A DNA stretch of 64,000 nt, taken from positions 1 to 64,000 of the forward strand of contig CAJXYE010000004.1 of NCBI GenBank assembly GCA_913063325.1, written 5' to 3'. Below, piece by piece: positions 37,351-45,438 of this stretch. This stretch comes from an uncultured Colwellia sp. (lineage in GTDB: Bacteria > Pseudomonadota > Gammaproteobacteria > Enterobacterales > Alteromonadaceae). Each line of letters opens with the position of its first letter. Within the stretch, counting starts at the first letter, position 1. The position numbers and the translations under genes are program-made. The notes under the pieces are model-generated. The model searched no databases, had not been told where the DNA came from, and saw only the letters and a program-made list of their open reading frames with translations.

Positions 37351-37407
37351 TTGTCTTCATTTTATTAAATATTTGTCCTCAATTAGTTATTTTTGTCTTC
37401 GTTTACG
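37351..37407. repeat. Tn7-like right end with three tandem TnsB-like sites
   Basis: TTGTCTTCA (37351), TTGTCCTCA (37373) and TTGTCTTCG (37393) are spaced 22 and 20 bp, matching the closely packed right-end sites of Tn7. The outermost site reads TGTCTTCGTTTACG (37394-37407), the near-reverse complement of the left end TGTAAACGGAGACA, differing at the terminal base and at one internal base. The array ends 15 bp from the yhiN stop codon. Confidence 0.7.
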
Positions 37408-37422
37408 TTCTTGAGAATCAAA

Positions 37423-38643
37423 TTAAACCGCCTGTCCACAAGCATAACCACTGGCCCAGCAAAACTGAAAGTTGTACCCTCCCAACCAACCCGTGACATC
37501 AATCACTTCACCAATAAAAAATAGCCCTGACTGTTTTTTACTTTCAAAGGTCTTACTCGACAATTCATCGGTATTAACTCCGCCTAAAGTAACTTCAGCA
37601 GTACGATAGCCTTCAGTGCCATTTGGTTTGATTGTCCACGCGTGTAAGTATTCACTTAATGCGGTAATTTCAGGGTGATTTAATTGTTTTATCGGTTTAT
37701 CTGCGATAAACCCCTCTTTTACCAGTACTTCGACAAAGCGCTTAGGTAATAAGGTCGCCAGTAGGTTTTTTACTGATTTTTGCCCTTGGTCAGATTGCCA
37801 CTGGCTTAAAGTTTCACTGAGGTTATGTTCAGGTAATAAGTTGATTGTTACCGCCTGACCTGCTCGCCAAAAAGACGATATTTGTAATATTGCTGGCCCT
37901 GATAACCCACGGTGAGTAAACAAAATATTTTCTTTAAACGTAGTGCCATCTTCGCTGGTTACTTCAGTCAACAAACTGATACCTGATAATCCATCAAAGC
38001 GTTGTTTGTCGTGTTCATGCAAAGTGAAAGGTACAAGCGCGGCAAGGGTTTCAAGTACATTTAAATCAAATTGTTCAGCAATTTTATAACCAATAGGTGT
38101 CGCACCTAATTTTGGCATAGTTAAACCACCTGAAGCGACCACTAACGATTTACATTGGTAACTTTTATCGCTCGTTGTCACTAAATAACCTTGCTCATCG
38201 CCTTCGGCATTATTACTGGTCATGTCACTTTTTATTGCAGAGATTGAAAGTACTTCGGTACGTAAATTAACTTGAACACCTGCCCATTCACATTCGGTCA
38301 TCAAAATGTCAACAAGATCTTGTGCGCTATCATCACAAAATAACTGACCTAGGGTTTTGTGATGATATTTAAGCCCGTGCCTGTCGACCAAATCAATGAA
38401 ATCTTGTGAACTGTAACGACTCAATGCTGATTTAGTAAAATGAGGGTTTTGACAAAGGTAATTTTCGGGCGTTGCATTTTCATTGGTGAAATTGGAGCGA
38501 CCGCCGCCACTGATCAATATTTTTCGAGCAGGCTTTTTGCCCATATCAACCACAACAACACTTTTACCACGATAACCTGCTTGTGCTGCGCACATTAAGC
38601 CTGCCGCACCGGCACCAATTATTAATACGTCTGTTGTGATCAC
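37423..38643 (-). CDS. yhiN: YhiN/HI0933-family FAD-dependent flavoprotein; transposon attachment gene
   Basis: The 406-aa protein has an N-terminal FAD-binding dinucleotide motif DVLIIGAGAAGLMCA (residues 5-19), the family motif KILISGGGRSNFTN, and the conserved C-terminal GEVIDVTGWLGGYNFQFCWASG that binds FAD. Its exact reaction is not established. The start is GTG at 38643 with TAAGG eight bases upstream. The strongly conserved 3' end makes it a stable TnsD target, and the Tn7-like right end lies 15 bp past its stop. Before insertion it was probably followed by the DTW gene on the same strand. Confidence 0.92.
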   Translation of the reverse strand: MITTDVLIIGAGAAGLMCAAQAGYRGKSVVVVDMGKKPARKILISGGGRSNFTNENATPENYLCQNPHFTKSALSRYSSQDFIDLVDRHGLKYHHKTLGQLFCDDSAQDLVDILMTECEWAGVQVNLRTEVLSISAIKSDMTSNNAEGDEQGYLVTTSDKSYQCKSLVVASGGLTMPKLGATPIGYKIAEQFDLNVLETLAALVPFTLHEHDKQRFDGLSGISLLTEVTSEDGTTFKENILFTHRGLSGPAILQISSFWRAGQAVTINLLPEHNLSETLSQWQSDQGQKSVKNLLATLLPKRFVEVLVKEGFIADKPIKQLNHPEITALSEYLHAWTIKPNGTEGYRTAEVTLGGVNTDELSSKTFESKKQSGLFFIGEVIDVTGWLGGYNFQFCWASGYACGQAV

Positions 38644-38896
38644 TGTAATACCTTAAGAGTAAAAGTCGACTAAGAACGTTCTGCACAGAAGACTTTGAAA
38701 ATTGCGTCGTTATTATAATCTTTATGTAAATAAAAGGCTGTAATTCATTTAAATCTGTTCAAGAGAGATGATTGCTATTCCTAAAATAAAGAAATGCAAA
38801 GATTGTGTAAAGCTAGGAACTCTTACCCCAAGTTACTATCTATTGCTGCACAACATTCGCCAACAAATTGTTGCAACCTTACATAATGGAAAACAA

Positions 38897-40411
38897 ATGA
38901 CGATACCTAACACACTTCACGCCTTAAAGATCTGCCTTGCTGCCAGTATATTATTGTTTATCTTACTGGGTTGCGATTCTAGCGACGATAATAGCTCAGA
39001 AGGCTACGTTAAACTTTATAATTTATCTAAAGACTCACCCAGTATTTATTTGACTGTAGATGAAAATCTTAGTGAAGATAACGATGATAATGATCATTTT
39101 GAAAAAACTTACACAGCCATTGCTTATGGTAATGCCAATAGTAATATCAGCTTAACAAGCCAAGACTATTTTTATCAGTTAGCTTGGCAAAATGAGGACA
39201 GCGCTACGACCGAAGACTTGTCAGTCATTTATGAAAATAGCCTCAACGTTGCTGCAGATATTATCCATATGATAGTGCTTAGCGATAGTGTTTTATCACC
39301 AGAAGTTATGGTGCACAAGATCCCCGTTATTGATGATGAAGATGATACCAGCAACGATCTTTTTAATCTTAGGGTGCTTAATATGCACTCAAACCAACAA
39401 GCCATAGATTTTTATTTTTCTAAAGAAAATGAAAGTTTTAATGAAGCAATTTTAGTAGGTCAATACAGCTATCAGCAATTATCAGATAATCATAAACTTG
39501 ACCAAGATGATTATATTTTTTATATCACCACTGCTGGTAGCGACGAGGTATTATTCAAATCAAGCAGTATTGCTTTCGCTTACAGCTCTCAAAATATAAT
39601 GATAGTAAAAGAGAATAGTGGTGCGGGTACATCGCCATATTTGTTAGATAAAATGTCTGATTCTCAAGTCATTGAATATGTAGACGCTGAAGCTGAAGCA
39701 CAATTTAGGGCTTATAATGGCGTTGCTAATCATGAAGAGTTAGAGAGCTACCAACAAACTTTTGCATTACATATTAACGGTGTGAGTGATGCCCCAGCTA
39801 TCACGTCTCTGCCTTATGGTGAAGTCAGTGATGCATTAACCTTTGCAAGTGGTGACTACAGCGTAGATCTAACATCGACTGCTGATAATATCCCTTTATT
39901 AAGCAACCATTTATTATCCTTAATGGAGAACACCAATAAAACACTCTTTTTCTACGCTGAGCAAGAATATGTTGATACCGATGACGACGGTAATATTGAT
40001 GAAAACGGTGATGGCATCATTGATGAAATTGACGTTAATCTATTTTCTTTGATCGTTGAGAATAGTTTACTGACCAGTATTTATGAACATGAAATTGAAA
40101 TAGTTAACTTAATTCAATCGGATGACTTTTCTCAAGTATCTGTGTTCTTTGTTAGACAAGATGAAACCATTGAATCAGCCACTTATCACAGTGAAATATA
40201 TTATAAAAACACCAGCTCAATGGTATTAAAAAATAACAGTTATCACGTGTTTGTTGTCGCTAACGATAATGGCAGTACGATCATCTTAAACTCATTTGAA
40301 TTAATACTAAATGAGCAATCCGATGAGCAGTTTTTAATACTTGAAACCAGTATAAATTCACCTACGGGATATAAAACAACACTGTTTTCACAGATTTCTG
40401 AGCAAGAATAA
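38897..40411 (+). CDS. predicted lipoprotein of unknown function
   Basis: From ATG 38897 the protein (504 aa) begins with a lipoprotein signal peptide ending in LFILLGCDSSDD, whose Cys would be lipidated. GGA sits about nine bases before this ATG. A longer reading from 38768 would bury the signal peptide, so it is rejected. The body is acidic with repeated beta-rich segments (VKLYNLSKDSPSIYLTVDE, FRAYNGVANHEEL...FALHINGVSDAP) that weakly recall DUF4397 domains. A DTDDDGNIDENGDGIIDE stretch may bind calcium. It is followed 4 bp later by a DNA-binding-domain gene. Confidence 0.75.
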   Translation: MTIPNTLHALKICLAASILLFILLGCDSSDDNSSEGYVKLYNLSKDSPSIYLTVDENLSEDNDDNDHFEKTYTAIAYGNANSNISLTSQDYFYQLAWQNEDSATTEDLSVIYENSLNVAADIIHMIVLSDSVLSPEVMVHKIPVIDDEDDTSNDLFNLRVLNMHSNQQAIDFYFSKENESFNEAILVGQYSYQQLSDNHKLDQDDYIFYITTAGSDEVLFKSSSIAFAYSSQNIMIVKENSGAGTSPYLLDKMSDSQVIEYVDAEAEAQFRAYNGVANHEELESYQQTFALHINGVSDAPAITSLPYGEVSDALTFASGDYSVDLTSTADNIPLLSNHLLSLMENTNKTLFFYAEQEYVDTDDDGNIDENGDGIIDEIDVNLFSLIVENSLLTSIYEHEIEIVNLIQSDDFSQVSVFFVRQDETIESATYHSEIYYKNTSSMVLKNNSYHVFVVANDNGSTIILNSFELILNEQSDEQFLILETSINSPTGYKTTLFSQISEQE

Positions 40412-40415
40412 TACA

Positions 40416-40754
40416 ATGTTAGCAAGTGAAAACATATCACCCAGCCAAGCATTTAATAAGTTAACCGTTGCTCAAGTAGAGCTGAACTTTTTGAATCGCA
40501 CCGTATTTTTCTTAGAAGAACTTGTTATTACTACAGGGCTTGAATTTAACTTGCTGGCATTGCTGATGAGTAATGCGGGAACACTTGTTACAAGAGAGCA
40601 TATTGCTGAGGAAATATTTCAACGCAAACTTATCGACTGTAATAAAAGCATTAATAGTCACATGACTAACTTGAGAAAGAAGTTATTGGTTATTTCTTCA
40701 TATCGAGTGATTAAAACAATAAAAGGACAGGGTTATATATTTTTAACATTATAA
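40416..40754 (+). CDS. orphan OmpR/PhoB-type winged-helix DNA-binding protein
   Basis: The 112-aa protein is a stand-alone trans_reg_C domain: LEFNLLALLMSNAGTLVTREHIAEEIF, then CNKSINSHMTNLRKKL and a closing wing IKTIKGQGYIFL. It closely follows the C-terminal half of CpxR/OmpR-type regulators but has no receiver domain. It may be a constitutive or protein-controlled regulator, or the remnant of a longer gene. It begins 4 bp after the lipoprotein stop, so the two are probably co-transcribed and may form a cell-surface response unit. Confidence 0.82.
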   Translation: MLASENISPSQAFNKLTVAQVELNFLNRTVFFLEELVITTGLEFNLLALLMSNAGTLVTREHIAEEIFQRKLIDCNKSINSHMTNLRKKLLVISSYRVIKTIKGQGYIFLTL

Positions 40755-40889
40755 TTTCAATACCTTATTTAATTAGAATATTACAGTAGAAACTAAAAAT
40801 GTTCCCTTCAAGGATGCGATGCACTTTGGAGCAGGAACATTTAATTAAATGGTATAATTGAACGGTATGACTGAGCAGAATAGTTAAAC

Positions 40890-40945
40890 GCCCATGCGCA
40901 GGTTCCACTTATTAATACGCCGGTAGTGATTACAATATAGCCGAA
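40890..40945 (-). pseudogene. possible remnant of a yhiN 5' end
   Basis: The stretch 40905-40933 matches the first codons of yhiN (38614-38642) at about 24 of 29 positions, and its minus-strand reading VITTGVLISG resembles MITTDVLIIG. The flank continues with CGAACTAAGAA, like CGACTAAGAA upstream of yhiN. The rest of the gene is absent. It sits in the 232-bp gap between the orphan regulator and the periplasmic binding protein gene. Confidence 0.35.
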
Positions 40946-40986
40946 CTAAGAAAGTGTCGGCCTCAGCTTATGTTCAAGTTCTGTCG

Positions 40987-41742
40987 CTATTTAGCAAAAT
41001 AATAGCTGTACGTCATCACTGCCATCGCCTCTTTTAATCTCGCATCAACTACTTGAAAGTCTTTGTGTTTCATAAAGGGTGATACCGCAATAAAAACGCC
41101 ATTTGAATAACCATGAAAATATGAGCAAGCGAGCTCTTTATAAGCTTTATTTTCTTGATGATATACTTGGGCAGGGCTTGGGTGATAAAAAGCATCAATT
41201 CGTCCTATCTGAGTCAAAGCAATGCCTCTACTTATGGCATCGTCACCTTTTATTTCAAATAAAATAGCTTCCGAATTCTTCAACGCTGCTACTATGGGTG
41301 CTCCTAACGGTACCCCAACAGTTAGCTCTTTAAATCGATGTGTCGCACTTAAAATAGGGATGAAATTTTCTTTTTTGAAACATAAGCCGGGAACTGGATG
41401 AAATAAAGGTGAGGCTAAGGTATCTATGTCCTCAGTGACATCGTCATAAGGGATTAACATATCAATATTCCCTTTTTTAAGTTCTAATACCCCACGCCCA
41501 TTAGGTAAGCGTATAATCTCAACATCATAATTTAAAGGTGATAAAACGCTATTGATATAGTCAAATAACTTGCCTGAAACCTGATTGTTTTGGAAAATTA
41601 AATGGGGGGGATATTCTACAATACCTATTTTTAGGCTTTTAGAATAGGTACTGCCTGCAAATAAAAAGAGGATACAAAATAAGAGAAAATTAAGGCTGCT
41701 TTTCAAATGATTCTCGGTATCTCTATGGGTTAAAAATATCAT
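40987..41742 (-). CDS. periplasmic solute-binding (SBP_bac_3-like) protein
   Basis: The 251-aa protein has an N-terminal signal region (LNFLLFCILFLFAGSTYSKS) followed by an amino-acid-binding-type domain (LKIGIVEYPPHLIFQNNQVSGKLFDYINSVLSPLNYDVEII). There are no ABC transporter genes nearby, so it may serve a sensory role, as in many Alteromonadales. Its start overlaps the upstream heme-protein gene by 4 bp. The ligand is unknown. An ATG inside the track of the signal peptide could also serve as start, but the first is acceptable. Confidence 0.8.
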   Translation of the reverse strand: MIFLTHRDTENHLKSSLNFLLFCILFLFAGSTYSKSLKIGIVEYPPHLIFQNNQVSGKLFDYINSVLSPLNYDVEIIRLPNGRGVLELKKGNIDMLIPYDDVTEDIDTLASPLFHPVPGLCFKKENFIPILSATHRFKELTVGVPLGAPIVAALKNSEAILFEIKGDDAISRGIALTQIGRIDAFYHPSPAQVYHQENKAYKELACSYFHGYSNGVFIAVSPFMKHKDFQVVDARLKEAMAVMTYSYYFAK

Positions 41743-42455
41743 TCTAATACTGACTTTTCGATGGATAAACTAACCCCACCGCCAAAATCACTGATAGTCC
41801 AGTTCTCCATTTCAAACCCTGTCATATCAATATTGGTCCACTGTGATTTATCCTTACCAAAATTCAAAGGGTTGTGCTCCATGGAGCCGTGACACTTCAA
41901 ACAATATGCTGCCATAGGTAACGGGGTAAATTGACGATAAGCAGGGTTACCATCTAACATACCATTGTTATCAAAATACACTGCTGGCTTATTAATTACT
42001 TTTTGCATAACCATCTCTTCCCATTCATCGGGAAGATTCATAACATTTCTGATATCATCTTTTGTACGGGTAAACTTAATTTTTAAACCAACACCTTTGG
42101 TCGATAATTTGGCTGCAAGTTGAGCGGCAAAGATGGCAGGGATAATTCCCTTAAAGCCTATTTCGTCATCATTAAATAAGACACGGTTATCTTCCATCAC
42201 CTCCACCATCGCTTGCAGCAACATTTTTTTAAGAAAGTGACTTAGTTCTGGAAATTCTTCACCGTACTTTGCACGGTAGGTCACTTTAATATTATTAATA
42301 AAATCATCGCCAAAGAGGACTGCCTTATCTCCTCCTCGCTGATTAATTAATGGCTGGCTTTTAAAAATGAAAGTCATCGATGCCATATACATTTTTGTTA
42401 TGTCATTAAGTATGTACTGGTTTTCATCACCCTGCCCATAACTTAGCGTAGACAA
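41739..42455 (-). CDS. Tll0287-like (DUF3365) heme-binding protein with probable 5' frameshift
   Basis: The C-terminal part holds a c-type heme motif CLKCHG inside a Tll0287-like domain (AAYCLKCHGSMEH ... WTISDFGGGVSLSIEKS). As found, the frame opens only at TTG 42455 without a signal peptide, although CxxCH heme attachment needs export. In a different frame just upstream, an ATG at 42508 encodes MHIVIKSIVVAVFLIF, a good signal start that runs out at TAA. Adding one base in the A7 run at 42468-42474 joins the two. So the gene is either frameshifted, phase variable or affected by a sequencing error. It is coupled with the downstream binding protein. Confidence 0.7.
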   Translation of the reverse strand: MSTLSYGQGDENQYILNDITKMYMASMTFIFKSQPLINQRGGDKAVLFGDDFINNIKVTYRAKYGEEFPELSHFLKKMLLQAMVEVMEDNRVLFNDDEIGFKGIIPAIFAAQLAAKLSTKGVGLKIKFTRTKDDIRNVMNLPDEWEEMVMQKVINKPAVYFDNNGMLDGNPAYRQFTPLPMAAYCLKCHGSMEHNPLNFGKDKSQWTNIDMTGFEMENWTISDFGGGVSLSIEKSVLE

Positions 42456-42875
42456 AAATGAAAAATTAAAAAAACAGCTACAACAATAGACTTAATAACG
42501 ATATGCATACATGACGACACCATAAAAAGAGTTGTATAAAGATATTCTCACACCTAAACCCTTAACTACAAGGGCAATCGTAAATCACTGATTTAACGTG
42601 ACTTTATTGATACACCTTAAGGGATGAAATAGTGCCTAAGAAACGGAAATCTATTCATTGCATCAAGACTGTATGTATTATTAAGCGTAGATGGCTGGCA
42701 GTAATAATCAAAGATTATTTTAAGAAGTAAGGTACTTGTTATTTATTAATACCTCGTTATTAAACGATTAGGAAACAAAGGTATTTATTTAGAATGTCTA
42801 ATGCCTAAAAACATGCATTAAATATTTCCCTTCAAAGGTATTACACATTTCTGAAGGGAATATTTAATCAGAAAC
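42456..42875. other. intergenic region upstream of the heme protein and downstream of ferritin
   Basis: It includes the out-of-frame signal-peptide start (42508, minus), the ferritin terminator (42817-42868) and a possible 32-codon basic ORF on the plus strand (GTG 42632 to TAA 42730, with AGGGA upstream). Nothing else is apparent. Confidence 0.4.
42817..42868 (-). terminator. long inverted repeat after ftnA
   Basis: ATTAAATATTTCCCTTCA (42817-42834) pairs with TGAAGGGAATATTTAAT (42852-42868) with one bulged base. On the minus strand, right after the ferritin stop, it forms a stable hairpin with A/T-rich flanks. Confidence 0.7.
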
Positions 42876-43403
42876 TTATGCGCTTGCTTCTGTCATTATG
42901 CTAGTGCTGCCAGTTTTGGCTAGTTCAGCTAAATCTTTATCAACGAAGAATAACGCATGACCATCGTTACCCACTAGGTTGATTTTATCTACAATGCCTT
43001 TGAATAAAGTCTCTTCTTCGTGTTGCTCAGAAACATACCATTGCAAGAAGTTAAAAGTTGAATAGTCTTGATTAGTAAAGGCTTCATGAGCAAGTGAGTT
43101 AATGCGCTCAGTGATTAAACACTCATGATCATAAGTCATTTGAAATAACTGACCTAACGATTCAAATTCATATGGCGGCGCATCAATAGAACCAATAATA
43201 GGCAATGCACCTGTTTCACTTACGTAGGTAAATAAACGGTTCATGTGCTGAATTTCTTCATTAGCATGTTTACGTAAAAATTCTGCCGCGCCAGCAAAAC
43301 CTTTTTCTTCACACCATGCGCTCATTTGTAAGTACAAGTTTGAAGAGTAAAACTCTAAATTAAGTTGTTGGTTTAACTTTGATACCATTTCAGCTTTTAA
43401 CAT
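42876..43403 (-). CDS. ftnA: non-heme ferritin
   Basis: The 175-aa protein is an FtnA-type ferritin that stores iron as ferric mineral. The four-helix bundle has the ferroxidase ligands visible: Glu17 in NLEFYSS, Glu50 and His53 in [10 protein letters not shown], Glu94 in DHECLITE and EEETLF near 130. Length matches E. coli FtnA (165). It stands alone with its own terminator. A role in oxidative protection fits the adjacent peroxiredoxin gene on the same strand. No Fur box was identified with confidence. Confidence 0.94.
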   Translation of the reverse strand: MLKAEMVSKLNQQLNLEFYSSNLYLQMSAWCEEKGFAGAAEFLRKHANEEIQHMNRLFTYVSETGALPIIGSIDAPPYEFESLGQLFQMTYDHECLITERINSLAHEAFTNQDYSTFNFLQWYVSEQHEEETLFKGIVDKINLVGNDGHALFFVDKDLAELAKTGSTSIMTEASA

Positions 43404-43496
43404 GATTTTACCTTAAATATTTTAATTGGGTGAATTCTGCCTTTTTATTGATATTGATTCAAGCAATTTATTGTATATTTTAACTATTTAATATAT

Positions 43497-43530
43497 AAAA
43501 AAACCTTATTAACCAATTAGTTAATAAGGT
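43497..43530 (-). terminator. intrinsic terminator downstream of the peroxiredoxin gene
   Basis: ACCTTATTAAC (43503-43513) and GTTAATAAGGT (43520-43530) form a perfect 11-bp stem with a CAATTA loop. The minus strand continues with seven T residues (43497-43503), the classic form. Confidence 0.85.
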
Positions 43531-43642
43531 ATATCATTCTTATTCGTGTTCTTGTCTTAATTGCTTTTTGTATCAGCTTTAATGAACGATTTTAATACCT
43601 TAACACCCAGTATTGCCATAGCTAGCTTATACCCTTTGGTAA

Positions 43643-44116
43643 TTAAAGCTGCTCTAGAATCACTTCAGCTTTACTTACCTCAAATGATTTAGGCTCTTCT
43701 ATGTTCAAGCTAGTTACTACACCATTATCAATAATCATGGCATAGCGCTGTGAACGTACGCCACCAAAACCAGCGGTATCCATGCTCAAACCTAATGCTT
43801 TGGTATAACTACCATCGCCATCTGCTAACATCATAAGATTCTCAGCGTTTTGTGATTCACCCCATGCAGCCATAACAAAAGCATCGTTAACTGATAAACA
43901 AATTATTGCATCAACACCTTTCGCCTTCAGTTCATCGGCAGAAACTACATAACCAGGTAAGTGAGAAACTGAACAAGTAGGCGTAAATGCACCCGGTACA
44001 GCAAACAGTACAATTTTTTTGGTCGCAAAAAGTTCTGCGGTATTATGGGTGACCATTTCACCATTTTTTAATTCTTGTAGCTGACCTACTGGCATAACAT
44101 TGTGTAACTGAATCAT
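43643..44116 (-). CDS. peroxiredoxin of the Prx5/redoxin family
   Basis: This thiol peroxidase reduces peroxides through the peroxidatic Cys in VPGAFTPTCSVSHLP (Cys48). The 157-aa length and the PGAFTPTC motif place it with the Prx5 type (glutaredoxin- or thioredoxin-reduced). The second cysteine CLSVND near 73 could be resolving or structural. A conserved Arg in FGGVRSQRYAMIID is present. A cytosolic antioxidant enzyme, next to ferritin, so the two may belong to one stress response. AGGTG precedes its ATG. Confidence 0.93.
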   Translation of the reverse strand: MIQLHNVMPVGQLQELKNGEMVTHNTAELFATKKIVLFAVPGAFTPTCSVSHLPGYVVSADELKAKGVDAIICLSVNDAFVMAAWGESQNAENLMMLADGDGSYTKALGLSMDTAGFGGVRSQRYAMIIDNGVVTSLNIEEPKSFEVSKAEVILEQL

Positions 44117-44197
44117 AAGACACCTTTGACGTTGGTTTAAATTAGTTTTGACGAGTACTTAGGCTTTTACTCTAGCCGTTTGCTTAGACTTACTATA

Positions 44198-45211
44198 TTA
44201 ACTTATGAATCCCTTTTTTATTTTTTCTTTTATTAAATTTGAAATATTAGCCGAATCATCACCTAAAATACCCCAACGATCTTCCGGAATATGACTATTC
44301 ATGCCTTCTTCATTTGAAAATACATAATGATTAAACAGAGCTTGCCAGCCTTCTTTTTTACCTTTGGGTAAATGTCGAATACTCATCAAGCCATGTAATA
44401 GACAGTCAAATCCTGAGCCATAATGTTTGGGAGTGGCATCATGGAAGTAAGTTAGCAGTACATTAAATTTCTCTAACGATTCAACATTATGCCACCATAA
44501 TGAAGGAATATAGATTGCATCACCGAGCTCTAATTCAGCAACTTGTGCATGTTTTAGTGCCTCTTTAAACTTAGGGTATTTATGGTAATCCGGGTTATTA
44601 ATATCGACTAAACTTATCGGTGGTCCTGCAGGCGTAAAATCTAACGGACCCACATATAGGTTTGATATTTGTTCTGGAGGAAAAAGCGTAAACCTACGCT
44701 TGCCAGTAATGCAGCAAGCAATATTATCAGGGACATCAAAATGTGGTGCTATTGTTACCTGATTGCCTATCCATAAACTTGCCTTATTATCAGCGCTCAA
44801 AAAATCATTTTGATTATCTTTCAAAATATCAGGGGTAAACTGCTTTACTGATGCATTGCCTATATAAAAAGCAGAATCATTCTTTTGTTTACTTGTCGCT
44901 AAAATTTTATGAACTGTATCAACGAAGCCGGCTTTTTGCGGATGGAAATTCATGCCATTGAAAGCATCATTATAAAATAACCGACCATTTTGCTTTTCGC
45001 TACAGATAAAGTTAATTGGCTTATTCATTGAGCCTTTAGTTAAATACTCACATAAAGCTGCCGGGGAGTTTTTCGCGTGTTTTACTATTGGCCAATCTTT
45101 TAAAAGTCCCTTGAGAATTGCAGGGCGATGTAATGGGGCTATTTCATTTTCAATGATCGATGAATCAACATCATGCCATTCAGCAATTTTCGGTAAAGCG
45201 TGCACAGTCAT
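44198..45211 (-). CDS. cupin-like JmjC-domain protein (cupin_8)
   Basis: The 337-aa protein belongs to the cupin_8/JmjC group of Fe(II), 2-oxoglutarate oxygenases. The metal site HFD is in IAPHFDVPDNIACCITGKRRFTLFPP (HxD), with the distal His in YIPSLWWHNVESLE and the N-terminal RPAILKGLLKDWP motif. Many family members hydroxylate proteins or act in natural-product pathways; in marine bacteria they are often near TonB receptors, which are not seen here. Its substrate is unknown. It stands alone, facing away from the chemotaxis gene region. Confidence 0.88.
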   Translation of the reverse strand: MTVHALPKIAEWHDVDSSIIENEIAPLHRPAILKGLLKDWPIVKHAKNSPAALCEYLTKGSMNKPINFICSEKQNGRLFYNDAFNGMNFHPQKAGFVDTVHKILATSKQKNDSAFYIGNASVKQFTPDILKDNQNDFLSADNKASLWIGNQVTIAPHFDVPDNIACCITGKRRFTLFPPEQISNLYVGPLDFTPAGPPISLVDINNPDYHKYPKFKEALKHAQVAELELGDAIYIPSLWWHNVESLEKFNVLLTYFHDATPKHYGSGFDCLLHGLMSIRHLPKGKKEGWQALFNHYVFSNEEGMNSHIPEDRWGILGDDSANISNLIKEKIKKGFIS

Positions 45212-45438
45212 CCCTAAGGCGCAAAGCCATTATTATTTTAAGAAAAATCCATTTTTATCACTATTTCCCAGTGACGAACGTCCTTAGCAATATTCCTTTA
45301 ATACCACTGAATAATCAACATCGAAATTTACAATTTTGTTACAAATAATATATATGCAATATTTTATTTGTATAAGACCAAGGTATATTGCTCTGGAGAT
45401 ACATTATTGTGTATTTAAAGTCTGGACCTGTTTGATTG

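Larger units (their letters stand above)
4487..37407. mobile_element. Tn7-like transposon inserted downstream of yhiN (about 33 kb)
   Basis: Support comes from a complete tnsA-tnsB-tnsC-tniQ-tnsD operon (6112-13153), terminal arrays of TnsB-site-like repeats of one family in inverted orientation (4487-4571 and 37351-37407), and a position immediately 3' of yhiN. Tn7-like elements recognise the conserved 3' end of a gene through TnsD and insert just downstream with the right end nearest that gene, as here. From memory, a group represented by Tn6230 uses yhiN. Cargo includes a Fic/XRE pair, a four-gene unknown operon and a Dnd-like defence locus. Oddities: no 5-bp target duplication is evident at the proposed ends, the outermost right base is not the expected A, and about 24 kb of cargo lies between tnsA and the right end. 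Confidence 0.7.
36580..37422. other. long noncoding right end of the Tn7-like element
   Basis: This 843-bp stretch shows no convincing gene. It contains a perfect 9-bp hairpin CCTGTAACA/TGTTACAGG (36604-36626), a degenerate direct repeat around CTACAAAMCAATT at 36713 and 36773 (60 bp apart), two TTCGTTCTAGTTT copies at 36932-36944 and 36953-36965 (21 bp apart), and the tandem terminal sites at 37351-37407. The 21-bp spacing and TGTCTTCGTT core of the second TTCGTTCTAGTTT copy relate it to the terminal family. Confidence 0.6.

Noticed and set aside
38768-38896. Longer N-terminus of the lipoprotein
   Set aside because: It would place the lipoprotein signal peptide in the interior; ATG 38897 with its upstream GGA is the better start.
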